Notes: a model not told the origin generated them from the letters alone. 64,000 nucleotides of DNA from Citrus sinensis (GCF_022201045.2 NC_068556.1:1116001-1180000), one strand, 5' to 3'; positions 21,994 through 49,700 are shown, counted from the stretch's first letter. Made by a program: numbers and translations.

Positions 21994-24582
21994 GAATTTA
22001 TGTCTTTCTAAGTTAGGCTTTATTATTTGTTTAGTTGTTTCAGTTCAAGATTCATAATTGTCTCATTTTTGGGAACCTATAATTGCTTACGTAGTGAATT
22101 GTATGTGTGGATTTGTATTGCTCTGGGGTTCAGCTCTTGTGAATAATTTTAGGGTATATTTGGAATTGGCATGCTGCGGCTTTTAATTTGCTGCTGATGT
22201 AGGATTGGAATCACGAGCTTTCAGGTAAAAGTGGGTGTTCATTGTGATCACTCTAGCTGTTAATGGGGAAGCTGAAGCACAAATTGTTTGTCGGATTTAT
22301 CTGTTCAATGTTTTGGATTATCCTTTTTTCCCGTATTTCACTTTTGGTAGTTGGTTTATATATCATTTAATAATCCTTATAACTTCATGAGGTGGCTGCG
22401 CCGCTTGCCAAAAGAATATAACTGCCGTTACTCTTAATTACTTACTTTCTTAATTTTTCCCTATACTTGAATGATATAGAGTAATATTCTAGATTTGTTA
22501 CGCGCTTATAGTTTTCCGTACATTTGTTCTGAGCTTTAATAGTTTAACTATGAGTTAACACAAATCCCATTTTAATCGCATTGCTTGACACAGCTGCAGG
22601 TTTTTAGTAAACTTATTCAAGAATGAGATTTGAGGATATCATTACTTTCCAACACGTGATTTCTTCTTTTCTTTTGATGTTGTTCGACTGGCTGATTTTA
22701 ATCTCCTTTTGATGATTCCCTGAATTTTTCTCTTCAGAATTATCTAAAATAACAGACTGTGACTCAAGCAAGTTTCAATTCCTTTTCTCCGTCTCTGTGT
22801 TTTTGACTTCTTGATCCTCTCTCACCTTGTTCATGCAATTCGTCATCTGTTTGAATAACATTTTGGAGAAGATTTTATTTTATTTCCCTTTTTTAAATTA
22901 ACTTATAATTTAAATCAGAAATGTAGAGCTCATATCTTGAAGTTAGGTTTGGTTTTGGTAATGTTTCTTTTTTAAAGTGGTACAAATGAGCTTAATTCTC
23001 CTAGTTAGTTTGTGGTTTCTCACTAGAAACTACAATCACAGGAATTAAATTTGAAAGAAAAAAACAACTGCTTTTATATTATATCATGCTTAGTTGATTT
23101 TGTTGCCAAATATACTTCTTTTCATAATTCTTATGTTTTCCCCTTGATGCGTTTACTCGTCATAATTTTTATTTACATGTGAAGGGTTGTGGAGTTATTA
23201 CCTTTCATGGCACTTCGCATATTATGCCGAACAGAAGCAATCAATAATCACTTTATTCTTCATATTTTTTTTAGGTTGCTAATTACTAGATGTTGTTTGT
23301 TGCGTATCTTCCAGCCAAATCTCCACCTGTCTTTCAATGGTTATTTGCTTTTTGCGTGTTGACCTCTCTGTTACATTTATGATTCAAGTGATGTTGTTCT
23401 ATATGAGCATACACACTGGTGTTTTAATTCATTTCTTGGGATAGGATAGTATGTTTTTGCAAATAATGCTGCTAGAATGTTCTAAGTTTGTTCAGAGGGC
23501 GAAGATCCAATTATGACTTCTGATAGTGGTACCCTTCTAAGTGATAATTAGATTCAAAAGTTTTATGTATATGGTTAAGAGGATGATGCTTGTTGTTTAT
23601 GTCCTTAAATTGTTTTCTTTATTCATGGTTCTCAAATCACTTATTTTGGCCTGCTTAGTTCCTAATTTATGAGGCAAAGCTTACTTGTACTTGAAGAAGA
23701 AGAGGAATTGAGAAAAAATATTCTTGCCAGTTTGTTTTCGTAAACAAAATAAGAAGAATAGAGAAATGGCCTATGGACCTAAAGGCATCTTCTTTCCTTG
23801 TAGCAAAGGGATTGGGGCCTATGTGTTAGAAATTATTGCCTCTCTCTTTGGTACATTTCCAAGGGTTTTTTGTCACCAAAAAAAAAAAAAAAATGTAGTT
23901 AAAAGGTAACAAAAGCACTGATGATGGAATAGAATATAAAATCTTTGGTGCTATGCGGGACTAAAATAAAAAGAAGCGAGTATTCATATAATTATATGTT
24001 AAAAAATGATAATACCCTTTTTATAAAAAAAATTAATAAAGCAGTTAGTTAATAGTAATTTATTGAAGATTTATTTTCCAATTTTATATTTTATGCAGCT
24101 ATGTATGCTTGTTACGTACTTATATCATTTTATTTAAAGAAATACTATGCTCAAAATGGTTAATTGAATTTAATGTTAGTTATAAACCATAGAAATTATT
24201 TTGTTTCTATAGTTATTGGGTGCTTGCGGTTGTTTTAATTTGAGGAATATGCAAAGAATGAAGTGTTCTATTTTACGTATTATGTGAATTTATGTTGTAA
24301 TTACAAATAATAAATCCAAACCTTCCCGTGAGGGGAACAAGGGGGGAAGAGTGTGTTCGTAATTATGTTAATACCATTAATAATTCAAAAATATTAAAAA
24401 GGGCTAAGATCAGTCACTTATGTACAATACTTTTAATTCGTTTGGGATCATAATTTGTTGAACCATTGGGATTCCATTTGATATATAAGGTATCAGGAAT
24501 TCCTTCTGAGTTCACTAGATGCCAATTAGGTCCGCTGAGAATTTATTAAAAATTGAATGGTTTTTTTCCTATCTTGCAGAAT
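21661..24582 (+). promoter_or_regulatory. PICKLE promoter, leader exon and long 5' UTR intron
   Basis: The first coding exon begins only three bases before the PICKLE ATG, directly after a ttgcag acceptor (24574-24579), so a non-coding leader exon must lie upstream. The best candidate is the pyrimidine-rich, GC-richer block at about 21690-21815, ending at a possible donor (gctg then gtaaat). This would make a 5' UTR intron of about 2.7 kb. The interval also holds an AT dinucleotide run (21960-21990) and a poly-A run at 23879-23893. I see no other gene in it. Assignment of the leader is an inference. Confidence 0.5.
21960..21990. repeat. (AT)n microsatellite
   Basis: About 15 uninterrupted AT units in the inferred PICKLE leader intron. 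Confidence 0.9.
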
Positions 24583-39196
<14,614 letters not shown>

Positions 39197-41955
39197 ATGT
39201 ATACATTTTCAAACTCAGAACTTATTTTAGTTATCAACAATCCAGAGACAGAGAAATCTAATAACAGTAGTTTCTCCAGAACTTTGTTATTCATTTTCAA
39301 ACTGGTAAGCAGATAAAATGATTTGTGGAGATGCTACCTATTGCATGCATCTACTTCCGAGTTTCTTACTTCTATATTGCACCTGGTTTGATTCTAGTAA
39401 AGCCAATTGCAGCACTCACGAGCTACTAATGTTTCAGTTGGAGGCTATCAGCCATCTTTCATTAAGAGTTTTAACTGACGTCTAAGCGTCCTCTCCCTTC
39501 AACCCTTTCGCTTTGTTATTCATTATACTTTAATTCAACCCTATAGATGAAACAACCAAAGGGTAGAATCACCAACTTCAATCACTTGACTTTGACAAAC
39601 GAAGTTAAAAGATCAGACTTTTATGGCTTTGTCTGCTCTTTAGTTCGGTAGCTTCTAGCCTCCTAGTCTCCTACCAAGTAATGATGGGTAAACTACTCCT
39701 ACACTCTTCCTTTTGAAGCAGCAAAAATTGCAACAAAATTATGCACGCCAGTGGCACAAGTTAAAGGTTTGTTTGTTACCTTTTGAGTAAATTAAAGAGA
39801 TCATGAAATAAAGCGATAAATAATTACATATAATCAATTTCTTAATCAATTCGTACATGTCTTAAAATTATGCGCGTGCATGATCCATGTTCAATATATA
39901 ACTTAGTTAATTTCTTGACTTTCCATGAGATCACTGAACACTCTATATAGTTTCATTTGATCTTTGAAGTGAATTTCTTTTTACCTCTCCCTAAAACTCA
40001 TCTTACAGTGATCACTCAACCTTTATTCTTTCATTACCTTCCTCTTTATTCATAACCAATCATATCCACGTATATATTTGCTAAGGTGATATGTGTTGTC
40101 TGTTGGGCTGTATGTTAGAAGCTTAAGAATTGTAAAAATTTACTTTAATTTATAGGAAAACTTGAGAACTTTATGAAAAAATTTTAAGAAATTTGAGTGG
40201 CTATTTGGAACATTATGCACCAAATATTCCACCGGAATTCCCTTGATCACCATTAGTGGTTATTAATTCATATTCATAGTAATTTTAATAATAGAATAAA
40301 CGAATCTCATCCGGCACACCTCCAACTTGAAGCACATTTAATACCCATACATTAGGGTTAATTTCTTTTCTTTATCTATATTATATGGCACAACTCACAA
40401 GCATCATATTCATTCCCTTTTTTTATTTGAAAATTGAAAGAAAGAGAATAATTCAGTTGAGTCATAATATACTCACTGTAATTCCTCAAATCTTATAATG
40501 TGTGTGTGTGTGCGTCGCCAAGAAGTTTTTTTCTTTTAATGTCATTCTTGCATAGGCAACACTCATGCATGCAAATATCCGCATGTTCACATAACATGTA
40601 TGAAATGCATTATCAGTGTAAATATATATAAATGAATGAATATATTTATAAATTATGTGTATATAAAGCTGTAAGCACTAGCAGTGTGTGAAAATACATT
40701 ATTCAATTCCTTTGAGACTCAAACATAGCTATATAGAATGATAGATATAGATCATAAGCTCATAGGCCCTGACAAAAGGAGTATTCATATATATATATAC
40801 ATATCTATATTGGCGTCGTGGTGTTGATTAAATAATAATAATGCAAAGGAAAAAGGATGGATGAGAAAGAGATGAAGCAAAGTAAAGCCAAGAACAAATT
40901 AAAAGGTAGAGCCCTGGAAATAAGGCAAATGCTGCAAAAGTAGAGAAAAGGAAGCGACAAGTTTGGGCTTCAAGTGCACGCATGCTTTGTCACACACAAG
41001 CCAACTTCCCCTTAGTCCTTAAGCCAACCTGTTTTTCCAACAAGCTTCATCCCCACATCCTCTTCTTTGTTTTTCCAATTCAACAAACTACTTTTCTCTT
41101 CATACACAAAACTTGTTCCTTTTGTTTCCTTTGTTTCAAGTTATTTGTTTTATCAAGTATGTATCTATAGAATATAATCTTGTAACTTTCAATGAAGACA
41201 AAATTAGCTTACAGAATGTGGGACTTTTCTCTATATAATTTTGATTATCTTCTTCATGGGAATTGGTAAGTTAATGGCTTGGATGATCATATCCTTGTTA
41301 CGTTAGTATGATCATCAAATTATATTATAACATGTGTGTTTGACTACCAATTTCTGATAATACTTAAAAATATTATAGAAAATGTCCGTTAATTTTTTTT
41401 TTTTTTGAGTTATTGCACGGATGACGAGATAATTCTTGTAAATCACAAATTTTTATGCACGTCTATCTTATGAAAATTTCTTTCTTTTAGAACTTTTACT
41501 AATAAGAAGTTTCGAACACTCATCACTACCTGCAGACTTCTATGACACTGAATTTTGTTCAAATTAAGAGCTGAAAAAAAATATGATTGGATGAGACTTG
41601 AAAAACTGATAAAATTCGAGATCACACAATGAATATTCCGGTAATATTTGTCTGCATGACGTGTCTACAGCTATTGTGAGATACAATTTATTTACGATTT
41701 GTTACAAACTCTCTCTCTCTCTCTCTCTCCCCCTCTCCATGCACACACACAGACACACACGAAATCTCACTTACACCTTAAAGAAATTTTGTATCTAAGG
41801 ATTGTTGATGACTATACTTACTAGCAACGTAGTAAAGTCATTCTCTTATCTATATAATGAATTTTGATCCGGTGTTATCTTTAGTTATGCTGATCTTTTT
41901 AATAATCTTGAGTCGCCGGTGCATTTTTAGGATCAAGTATCACATTTTTACTTAC
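39197..41955. other. PICKLE 3' UTR and gene-free spacer
   Basis: About 200-250 bases after the PICKLE stop are likely 3' UTR. The rest is AT-rich with a GT run (40500-40512), ATAT-rich stretches (40620-40660, 40785-40805) and a CT microsatellite at 41710-41735. A pyrimidine-rich block at 40980-41160 has an open frame on the plus strand but no similarity I recognise. No gene called. Confidence 0.4.
41710..41735. repeat. (CT)n microsatellite
   Basis: About ten CT units followed by CCCCTCTCC and then a short CA run. Confidence 0.85.
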
Positions 41956-42957
41956 CCTAAGTTTAGGGATGGCAATGGGGAGGGGAGGGGAGGGGACCAA
42001 TCTCCCCATACCCATCCCCGATGTTTTGCATATGTCCCCGTCCCCTCCCCGTCCCCGTCAAAATTGCTTGAGAGAATCCCCATCCCCTCCCCGAATAATA
42101 ACAGGGGATCCCCGAGGGTCCCCGGTCCCCGAATAATTAATAGTCTAATACATTTTTTATTTTCGATTTTAAATTAATCATATTAAAATAAACTCATACC
42201 GCTATTGTAAGCTCGTAACCAACTTTGACAGCACATTAAGGCCTCCAATGTGCTTGGATGAAGTTTGTTATGGTATGAGCTCACAACTCTACCACTAGTG
42301 TTAAAAGCTGATTCAGAAGCAACTGTTGTAATTGGAATTGCCAAAATATCTCTAGCAATTCGAGCTAATGTAGGATACCTATTAGCATTTGTCTTCCACC
42401 AACTCAAAATATTAAAATCTTCCATCCGAGATATAACTTTCTCATCCAAATATGAATCTAATTCATCTGCAACAACTGCACAATCTCCATTGTTTACATA
42501 ATCATTAAAACCTGTCATCCATTTGGTTGCTTTCTTATAAGAATCCCCTGTAGATCTAGTAGAAGAACTACTACCAGTATAATCAAAGCAATAAACAGTT
42601 GGTGAAAACTTCAATTAATACTCTTCAACTAATTCCCGGCAAAGGGTGACCACTTTCCCAACATACAACTATTTTGATATTTATTATTTTTAACAATATT
42701 TATAATTTTGTTATTTATTTATTAGTAATTTTAAAAATAAAAATAAAATTAAAAATTAAAATGGGGAAATGGGTAGGGGATGGGGATTCCACCTCATCCC
42801 CGTCCCCTCCCCGAATAAAAAGTTGGGTAAAAAATTTTCCCCGTCCCCTCCCCGAAAAAAAAATTGGGTATAAAATTATCCCCGTACCCTCCCCGAATGG
42901 GGAAAATCCCCGAGGGTACCCATCCCCGTGGGGATTTTTGCCATCCCTACCTAAGTT
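41956..42957. mobile_element. Internally deleted hAT transposon with intact TIRs and 8-bp TSD
   Basis: The element spans 41964-42949 (986 bp). Its ends are perfect 12-bp inverted repeats: TAGGGATGGCAA at the left and TTGCCATCCCTA at the right. It is flanked by a perfect 8-bp duplication, CCTAAGTT, at 41956-41963 and 42950-42957. Subterminal regions on both sides are packed with GGGGAGGGG/CCCCTCCCC-type repeats typical of transposase-binding zones. The only coding remnant is the C-terminal hAT dimerisation domain on the minus strand (42183-42614). The rest of the transposase has been deleted, so it is non-autonomous. Perfect ends and duplication suggest a fairly recent insertion. Confidence 0.93.
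42183..42614 (-). pseudogene. hAT transposase fragment (C-terminal dimerisation domain)
   Basis: 143-codon open frame. The core from about residue 45 on (SYLDEKVI...FNILSWWKTN...YPTLARIARDILAIPITTVASE SAFNTSGRVVS) is the hATC dimerisation domain of plant Ac/RICESLEEPER-type transposases. The BED zinc finger and the DDE catalytic core are absent. The frame begins close to what appears to be the internal deletion junction, so the apparent start Met is not the original one. It is unlikely to be functional on its own. Such fragments can in principle interfere with full-length transposase by dimerisation, which is only speculation here. Confidence 0.88.
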
Positions 42958-43415
42958 CTAATGATGTAAATCAATCAAGAGACATGTTGAGGATCACATA
43001 ATTAATGTACACAACGATACCGGTTTGGAGATGACCAAAAAATAAATAAGTAGAATGGATGATAAAATTTTACTTGCTTAATTTTGCGTTTAAAAAGGTC
43101 CCACATGATTGGACATTGGGACCCATCAATCGATATTCATCTTTAGGGCATAGAGACAGGTAGTGGGTCGTTGTCACTTCCTTCAAGTGCGAGCCAGATA
43201 ATACAGTCGGCGACTAATTTAACTTATTTCTACAAAAGAACAGTACCATGCAAGCATCTAAGTTAACAAATTCAAAGGTTATCTAGGTTGGCTACTACTA
43301 GGAATCTAAGCTCTTTATATCTCTATAAACACGAGCTCTTTCTCTTCGTCATTTCCTCACAAGGGCCTGCGATATTATTACTAACTAGAGCTGCAACAAG
43401 CTAGCTTCATTAATA
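42958..43415 (+). promoter_or_regulatory. BAHD gene promoter with TATA box
   Basis: Between the hAT element and the BAHD start. A TATAAA at 43324-43329 lies 87 bases upstream of the ATG at 43416, giving an expected leader of about 55-60 bases. The hAT insertion end is about 370 bases upstream of the TATA box, so the transposon could influence this promoter; that is an inference. Confidence 0.6.
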
Positions 43416-46139
43416 ATGGCCAAGCAGCACGAAAATTGCCCAGCCGTTTGTGTTACTAAGTCAATTTCTGTGTATCCGAAATCTTTGTCCCCACAAAAAA
43501 TTCTTAATCTTTCTAATTTGGACAGGCAATGTCCTCTGCTTATGTACTTAGTTTTCTTTTACAAGCCAACATTTGACTGCCAAAATTTGTCCCTTGATTA
43601 TGTTTTTAGTAGCTTGAAATCTGGCTTGGAAGAGACCTTGTCGATTTGGTACCCGGCTGCTGGCAGATTAATGAGCTTGAATCCCAGTGATAGGAAGCTC
43701 AATATTTGGTGCAACAACAAAGGTGCAATTCTAGTCGAGGCTCTGACACGTGTCAAGCTCTCAGAGCTTGGTGACCTCTCTCAATACAATGAGTTCTTTG
43801 AGAATCTTGTTTACAAGCCTGTTTTTAATGGAAATTTCTCCGAAATGCCTCTTGTTGTTGCTCAGGTAATCAATAAAGTTAACTCACAGAAAACTTTTCA
43901 AGAATTTTCAAGGTGAAAAATCAACGTTAATGCTTTGTTTATTGATCAAGCTAGCAAATCCTGATTATGGTTTTGTGTGTTTCTATGCAAATTAATTTAA
44001 GTTTTTATCACGCAGCCCCACTATATAATTTTGCGAAACATAAAACCCTAGCTTTTACGAATGTTCACATACAGGAAGCCCTAACAACACGGCAAGCTTT
44101 CTTTCAGCAAGGCAAATTCATGAAGTGATTATTAGTGTAATTTTCGCTCTAGGACTCCGTCTGTTTTAGCTTTTTGGCAAATAATTAATGGCCAAAGTGT
44201 ATGGTATAAACACTAATGGCCGAGCTTTTGTGTTATATCTAATTGTTTCCTTCCGCTTGTAAAATGATAACAAACAATTTTTACTTCACAACGTTCAATG
44301 ATATTTATTACCCAGCCATCAAAATTTTCTTGACTGCTCTCTCAATACCTAAATTCTTTTAGACAAAATTATTTGATGCAGGTGACCAGGTTTGCATGTG
44401 GAGGCTATTCAATAGGCATTGGCACAAGCCACTCGTTATTCGATGGCCCGGCTACTTATGATTTTCTTAGTGCATGGGCTTGTAATTCAGCTATTAAGAA
44501 AAGAAAGGGAGTTACAGTTTCCGATCATCAGCCAGTGCATGAGAGAGGGTTAATGGTGCTCGATAATATTTCTCATGTTCATAATGCTGGGACAGTAAAA
44601 TCACCTGTGGCTGCGGCTAGGGCGGCAGCCATAGATCATTTGTATCAGTTGATAAAAAATACCATGATTAATAGCCAAAATTCGGAAGTTGGTGGGCTAA
44701 ATTTTTCAGAAATGGGGAGCTCTAATTATGTTCTCAAAACATTTCATCTTAGCGGTGCAATCGTTGAGAGTTTGAAGAGGAAAGTGTTAGGTGAAAGGAG
44801 AGGTAATTTTTCTTGCTCATCATTTGAGTTGGTTGCTGCTCACCTTTGGAAGGTAAGTTTCTTTGGAGTTGGACTTGTTTCTTTTGATGATAATTAATAA
44901 TCAGTACAACTGAGATTTATTTTCACTCACAAGTAGGATCTTGGGTAGTAAGTTTGAAAAATTTTGTTTTTCACAACTTTTTTAGGTATAATGTTTAGCT
45001 ATATAAAATAAAATTAAATTGGTCTGAATTTGACTTAAATATGAATTTAATCTAAGAAAAATGTTTCAATTCAGAATTTTAAAGTGCGGGATAGTATGGA
45101 AAAACTTTAAAACTACATGGTTTTAAAGGTTTAAAACTGTAAGCCTTTAAAACCGTGCGGTTTTAAAGTTTTTTCAAACTTTCCTGCACTTTAAAATTCC
45201 AGACCAGAAAACTACTAATTTATCTAAATGTATAAATTCAAATAACATATATGTTTTCTTTTATTTTTTCTTCAACCAATTGAAATATGTTTAAAACATT
45301 GTTTTTACAATTAATCCGTATAAATCTTATTAGTAAGAGAATATAAGAAGTTTATGAGGTAAACAATTACGGTTCATAACTTACAGACAAATATTCTACC
45401 CATTAAAATATTGGGGTAGCAATTATTTCTTTATCTGAAATCTACATATATTTGAATTTGAATTTGACCGAAATCTAAATAAATTTTGATGTATAAAATT
45501 GTGATAAAATGTGTTTTTTATAAGGGTTTAATAAGATTAATGTTATCGTATATTTAATAATTTTCCAGTGCTAAAAAGAACAAAGCACTTAAAATAACTG
45601 AATAAATTCTTAGGTTAATATTTTTGTTTATGCCGGAACAGGCAAGGACTAAGGCCTTTGCACTGAAGAAGGAAACAATGGTATGCCTGCAGTTTGCTGT
45701 GGACACAAGGAACAAGATGGTGCCACCACTGCCAAAAGGTTTCAGCGGCAATGCATATGTGCTAGCCTCTGTTGCATTAACGGCCGGAGAATTGGAAGAA
45801 CTGAGCCATGAAGCCATTGTTGAGAAGATTAAGGAAGCTAAGAACTCTATAAACAATGAGTATGTGAATGGATATATTGAAGCACTTGATGCCCCCCAAG
45901 GCTCCCTCCCTCCCCTTAAAGAGCTCACTATACTGTCTGATTGGACAAGGATGCCATTTCACAAGATTGATTTTCTTAATGGAGAAGCTGCTTATGCATC
46001 TCCATTGGCTTCTCCAATCCCTCAGGTTGCTTATTTCATGCAGAACCCTAGTGATTTGAGGGGCATTGATGTGAGGATTGGCTTGTTTCCGCAAACCCTC
46101 GATGCATTTTCTCACTACTTTCTCCGCAATCTACAGTGA
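43416..46139 (+). CDS. BAHD-family acyltransferase (BRAT1-like subgroup suspected)
   Basis: Transfers an acyl group from acyl-CoA to an alcohol or amine acceptor; probably cytosolic. Three exons: 43416-43865, 44382-44852 and 45642-46139. Introns are GT-AG and all in phase 0. The product has 472 residues, full length for the family. The catalytic HxxxD motif is intact as HSLFD (H167-D171). The usual DFGWG motif near the C-terminus is altered to DFLNG (D417-G421). The N-terminal block SNLDRQCPLLMYLVFFYK and SIWYPAAGRL are characteristic of the BAHD fold. The overall look recalls the brassinosteroid-related acyltransferase group, but I cannot fix the acceptor from sequence. Intron 2 carries a strong hairpin. 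Convergent with the ARR gene, 625 bp apart. No frame break. Confidence 0.9.
45074..45200. repeat. Near-perfect hairpin in BAHD intron 2
   Basis: Arms of about 56-57 bases. The left arm (45074-45129) starts gaattttaaagtgcggga and ends ggttttaaagg. The right arm (45144-45200), reverse complemented, starts ggaattttaaagtgcagga and ends the same way. Roughly 80-85% of bases pair around a 14-base loop. This may be a palindromic MITE or a small-RNA-type foldback; no coding content. Confidence 0.8.
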
Positions 46140-46764
46140 GCACTGAGCAAAGCTTTCTTTATGCTCACTGTCTTTTTTAGCTTTTTGTTTGAGATGGGAC
46201 GTAAAGCATGGGTGAAACAATTTAGGGTGTCTTGGAAAAGACTATTAGAGATCAATAATTGTTCTAATACGTACCATAAAGACAATGCAGTTTGGTAATA
46301 AAGACGATCTACTACTTTTCCCGGCCAAACGAAACACTGAACACACTTTTGTGTAATCTCAGATCCTACAATTTAACAATATTAACATAGTCTTAATCAC
46401 ACAACATAGCATTAGCGAAAATGAGAAGCTAAGCGCAAAGGAGTGGCATCGTCATTAACATCATCATGCAATGTCAGGTCCATTGACACAATGCACATTC
46501 ATAACATAGCATGAAAATAAACAAGGGATTTAACAGATTGCTTGAGCTTTTGTGCTCATTCAACAAGAAGAGTTGACTGTACTTTTAAAGAAAGAACAGA
46601 AGATTATTAACTGCAAGTAGCAATCATTAGGCTAAAAAAGGCAGAACGGAATACATATATCAAGGCAGTGTCAATTACATGAGGAAAAAATCATAGAAAA
46701 TGCTTCGCTGCAGATCCTTACTTCTCTATGGTTAGTAGCTATGATCTACTTTCACATGCATGAC
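46140..46764. other. Convergent intergenic gap (BAHD and ARR 3' ends)
   Basis: 625 bases between the BAHD stop (46139) and the ARR stop codon on the other strand (46765). It must contain both 3' UTRs and poly-A sites. No further feature recognised. Confidence 0.5.
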
Positions 46765-49700
46765 CTATGAATAACTACTGCATCCGAAATTGCCTTCTGG
46801 TACCAACACCTTATCTTGTTCCTGCAACAGCAAAATCACATCATCATCAAATACCTGAGGAAAGAATTATGAACTATGATAATGGGATCAGAATTGTAAA
46901 GCCAAATTTTGTTTAGGAAAATTAAGGTATCTTGAATATTCTTTCTCCTATAATCCAGATACAACACAGGAAAGAACAATCAGTGTGCAAATTTCTCCAG
47001 CTTTGTGTAAATGCTGGGGTTTGACATGAAGGAAACGGGATTGATTAGAAACCATTAAATAGCTGGGGCATGCTTTTGAAAAATTAAAAGAGGAGGCCAG
47101 ACATAATTCATGAAAGATTTGTAACACTGATGACAGCTATACTTTCTGTCTGGACTATAAGGAATTCTAAGGGAGCCCTGAGGATGCTTTCATGAAGTTA
47201 AGTCCTAAAAGCTAACTCGAACGCAAGGAAAATGATATGAACTCCAAAGCTAACGTTTCTCAAGTCAATTAAAGTCCTGTTTACAAACCTTAGTACACAC
47301 AATTCTAACTAATACTAGATTTGGTATTTGATTTGAGGATCCATCATGCAATATTATTATATTGGCTCCTCCAAATAAGCAGTTACATTAAATGTAAAAG
47401 CAGATAATGATTAAAAGCATCACCTGTTAATCAAATGGAGAATTTCCTCCTTTTAGTGCGGAACCACAACAATAGACAATTGAACAGATTGAGCAGATTC
47501 TTCACTATAATTGTTAACGTTGTGTAGAAACTATTAATGAAGGCATTTTGACAGGAACTAAAAGCAAGATTATATGACCTTACCTCTTTCACCATTGAAC
47601 TCATGAATAAATCTTCCAAGGAGTCAACACTAGTAGAAATATAACTGCCCTGAGTCTTCTGTTGGCCCATGAGATACCCTTCCTTAAGATTTGATGATGC
47701 CTGCATAGATGACCTTTGGACCTCATTAATCTTCATGGAGAAGTGATCGACGAAGTTTGATTGTCCAAGTGAATCAAATTCGTTGCTTCTGTGGAAAAAT
47801 GTTTTATTTGTGTCCAAGCATTGACCCAAAGGCCCCACATCTCCGTTAATAGATACTGCAGAGTTTAATGGGCTAAACATTACATTTGAGCGGCAAGGAG
47901 CATCCTGTACTGCCTGGAATTGTAAATCTGCTTTGGGATCCTGAAACCGGTTGGACAATGGATGTAGAGAAGAAACATCACACGGACTATTTCCAATTGG
48001 CAAGGCCATTGTAGAAAGGTTATCTCTCAAATGACCTGGATGCAGAGTAGGCTGTTTATAATCTCCTCCCAATGAAAAGGAATTTGGTTGGATTCCAGAT
48101 GACTGAACTGCACTCGACCAGTTGTCATTGCATCTCCCATGATCTGGTAGACGTGAAGAAGATCCTGAATTTAAGGACATCAATGACTGATTTCCGAACA
48201 TTTTGTTACTGTGGGCTTCTTGAGGATGTCCTTCTAAAAACAAGGGGTTGTTATTAACATCAAGAAGTGGATTAGTTGACCGACCAAAGCCAATTCTTGC
48301 ATCTGGAAAGCCACTGGAAACATGGAATGTTGTATTATCTTTAGTGTTGGGGAGTTCACTGATGCTAGTAATGTTCTTGTTTAGTTGTAACTGATCGAGT
48401 TCTAAGGAAGTTGGCATCCCTTGAAGTATGTTACCACTATGGCTTCCAGGAAGTAAGGCTGGATGAAATTTGCCCTGATCATTAGTGGTGTTGTCCGAAT
48501 TTTGTGCATGACGCATTGGAATCATTCCTGAAGAAGGAAGGCCATGCATACCCAGTCCAGCTGGTGCGTTCAATCTCCCAAGCATCCCACTAGCTGGAAA
48601 TGATCTGAAGGTGCTGTTTTGAAACTGCCCAGGTCCACCCACTGTGTGGTAGTTACCAAGTCCGTTGACAGAACTCATCCGCAAATATGAAGGATCGGAA
48701 CTGCCTAAGGCTGCTACCATATTAGCTTGCTGGTTAGCCACACAGCTAATCCTTTTGAGGTAAAGCCTATATTTCTGCAACCATATAACCGAGTTAGCTT
48801 CCATGAACAAGATTTTTCAACAATCAGAACAGAGACCATAAAGATGAGAATTTATGCCTGAAGATGGCTTGCCACGTTTTCTCTTGTCAGTTTTTCAACG
48901 TTCATCAGATCTAGAATCTTTTTAGGCACAGCCTCTGCAATAGAAGACAAGATAACGAAAAGGCATTATACATGAACAATGTTGCTTATGAGAATATATA
49001 TATATGTATGTATATTATGGCAAACTGAAGATTGAAAGATTTTATTTTCACCAGCACGATTAGCTTTGCTCAGTTATCAATTTTGAACGAAAAATCAATA
49101 TTTCTGGAGTTTCCTAACTCAAAAAGGATCTTGAACAACAAGAAATGTCAAGCGACAAATAAGGCGACATTACAATAAAGTAGGTTTACTAACATGTGCC
49201 CAATAAAATTGAAAATTCTTGAATAGTTTTGTCAAATTGTGTTTCAAGTAGTCACAAGGATGAGGAATTAAAAACTTACTATCAATGCCTAACTGATTAA
49301 CAGCCGCAACAAACTTGCGATGCAGCTCCACTGACCAAACAACCCGAGGCTTCTTTTGGGTAGTTGGATCCTCATGATTATGGTCATCCTCATCATCCTC
49401 ATCATCCTCATCTTCATTCTGATCTTTCCTTTTTTTGTTGAGCTTTCCATTCTGGTCAGAATTCCCCATTCCTTCAGCCTGGCCACTTCCATTATGAGGC
49501 TTATCTTGATTGTCAGAATTGTTCTGATCCTTTGCATCAATTTTCTTCCTCCTGACAACATGTTGCCATATGTTCTTCAGCTCCTCAATCCGAACAGGTT
49601 TCAACAAATAATCACAAGCTCCATGAGTGATTCCCTTCATCACAAGCTTGGGGTCCCCATTTCCCGACAACACTGAAAACATTTACATTTTACCATTAAA

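Noticed and set aside
42674..42961. 95-codon plus-strand frame at the right end of the hAT element
   Set aside because: It is a translation of the CCCCTCCCC-type subterminal repeats and the TIR, not a protein.
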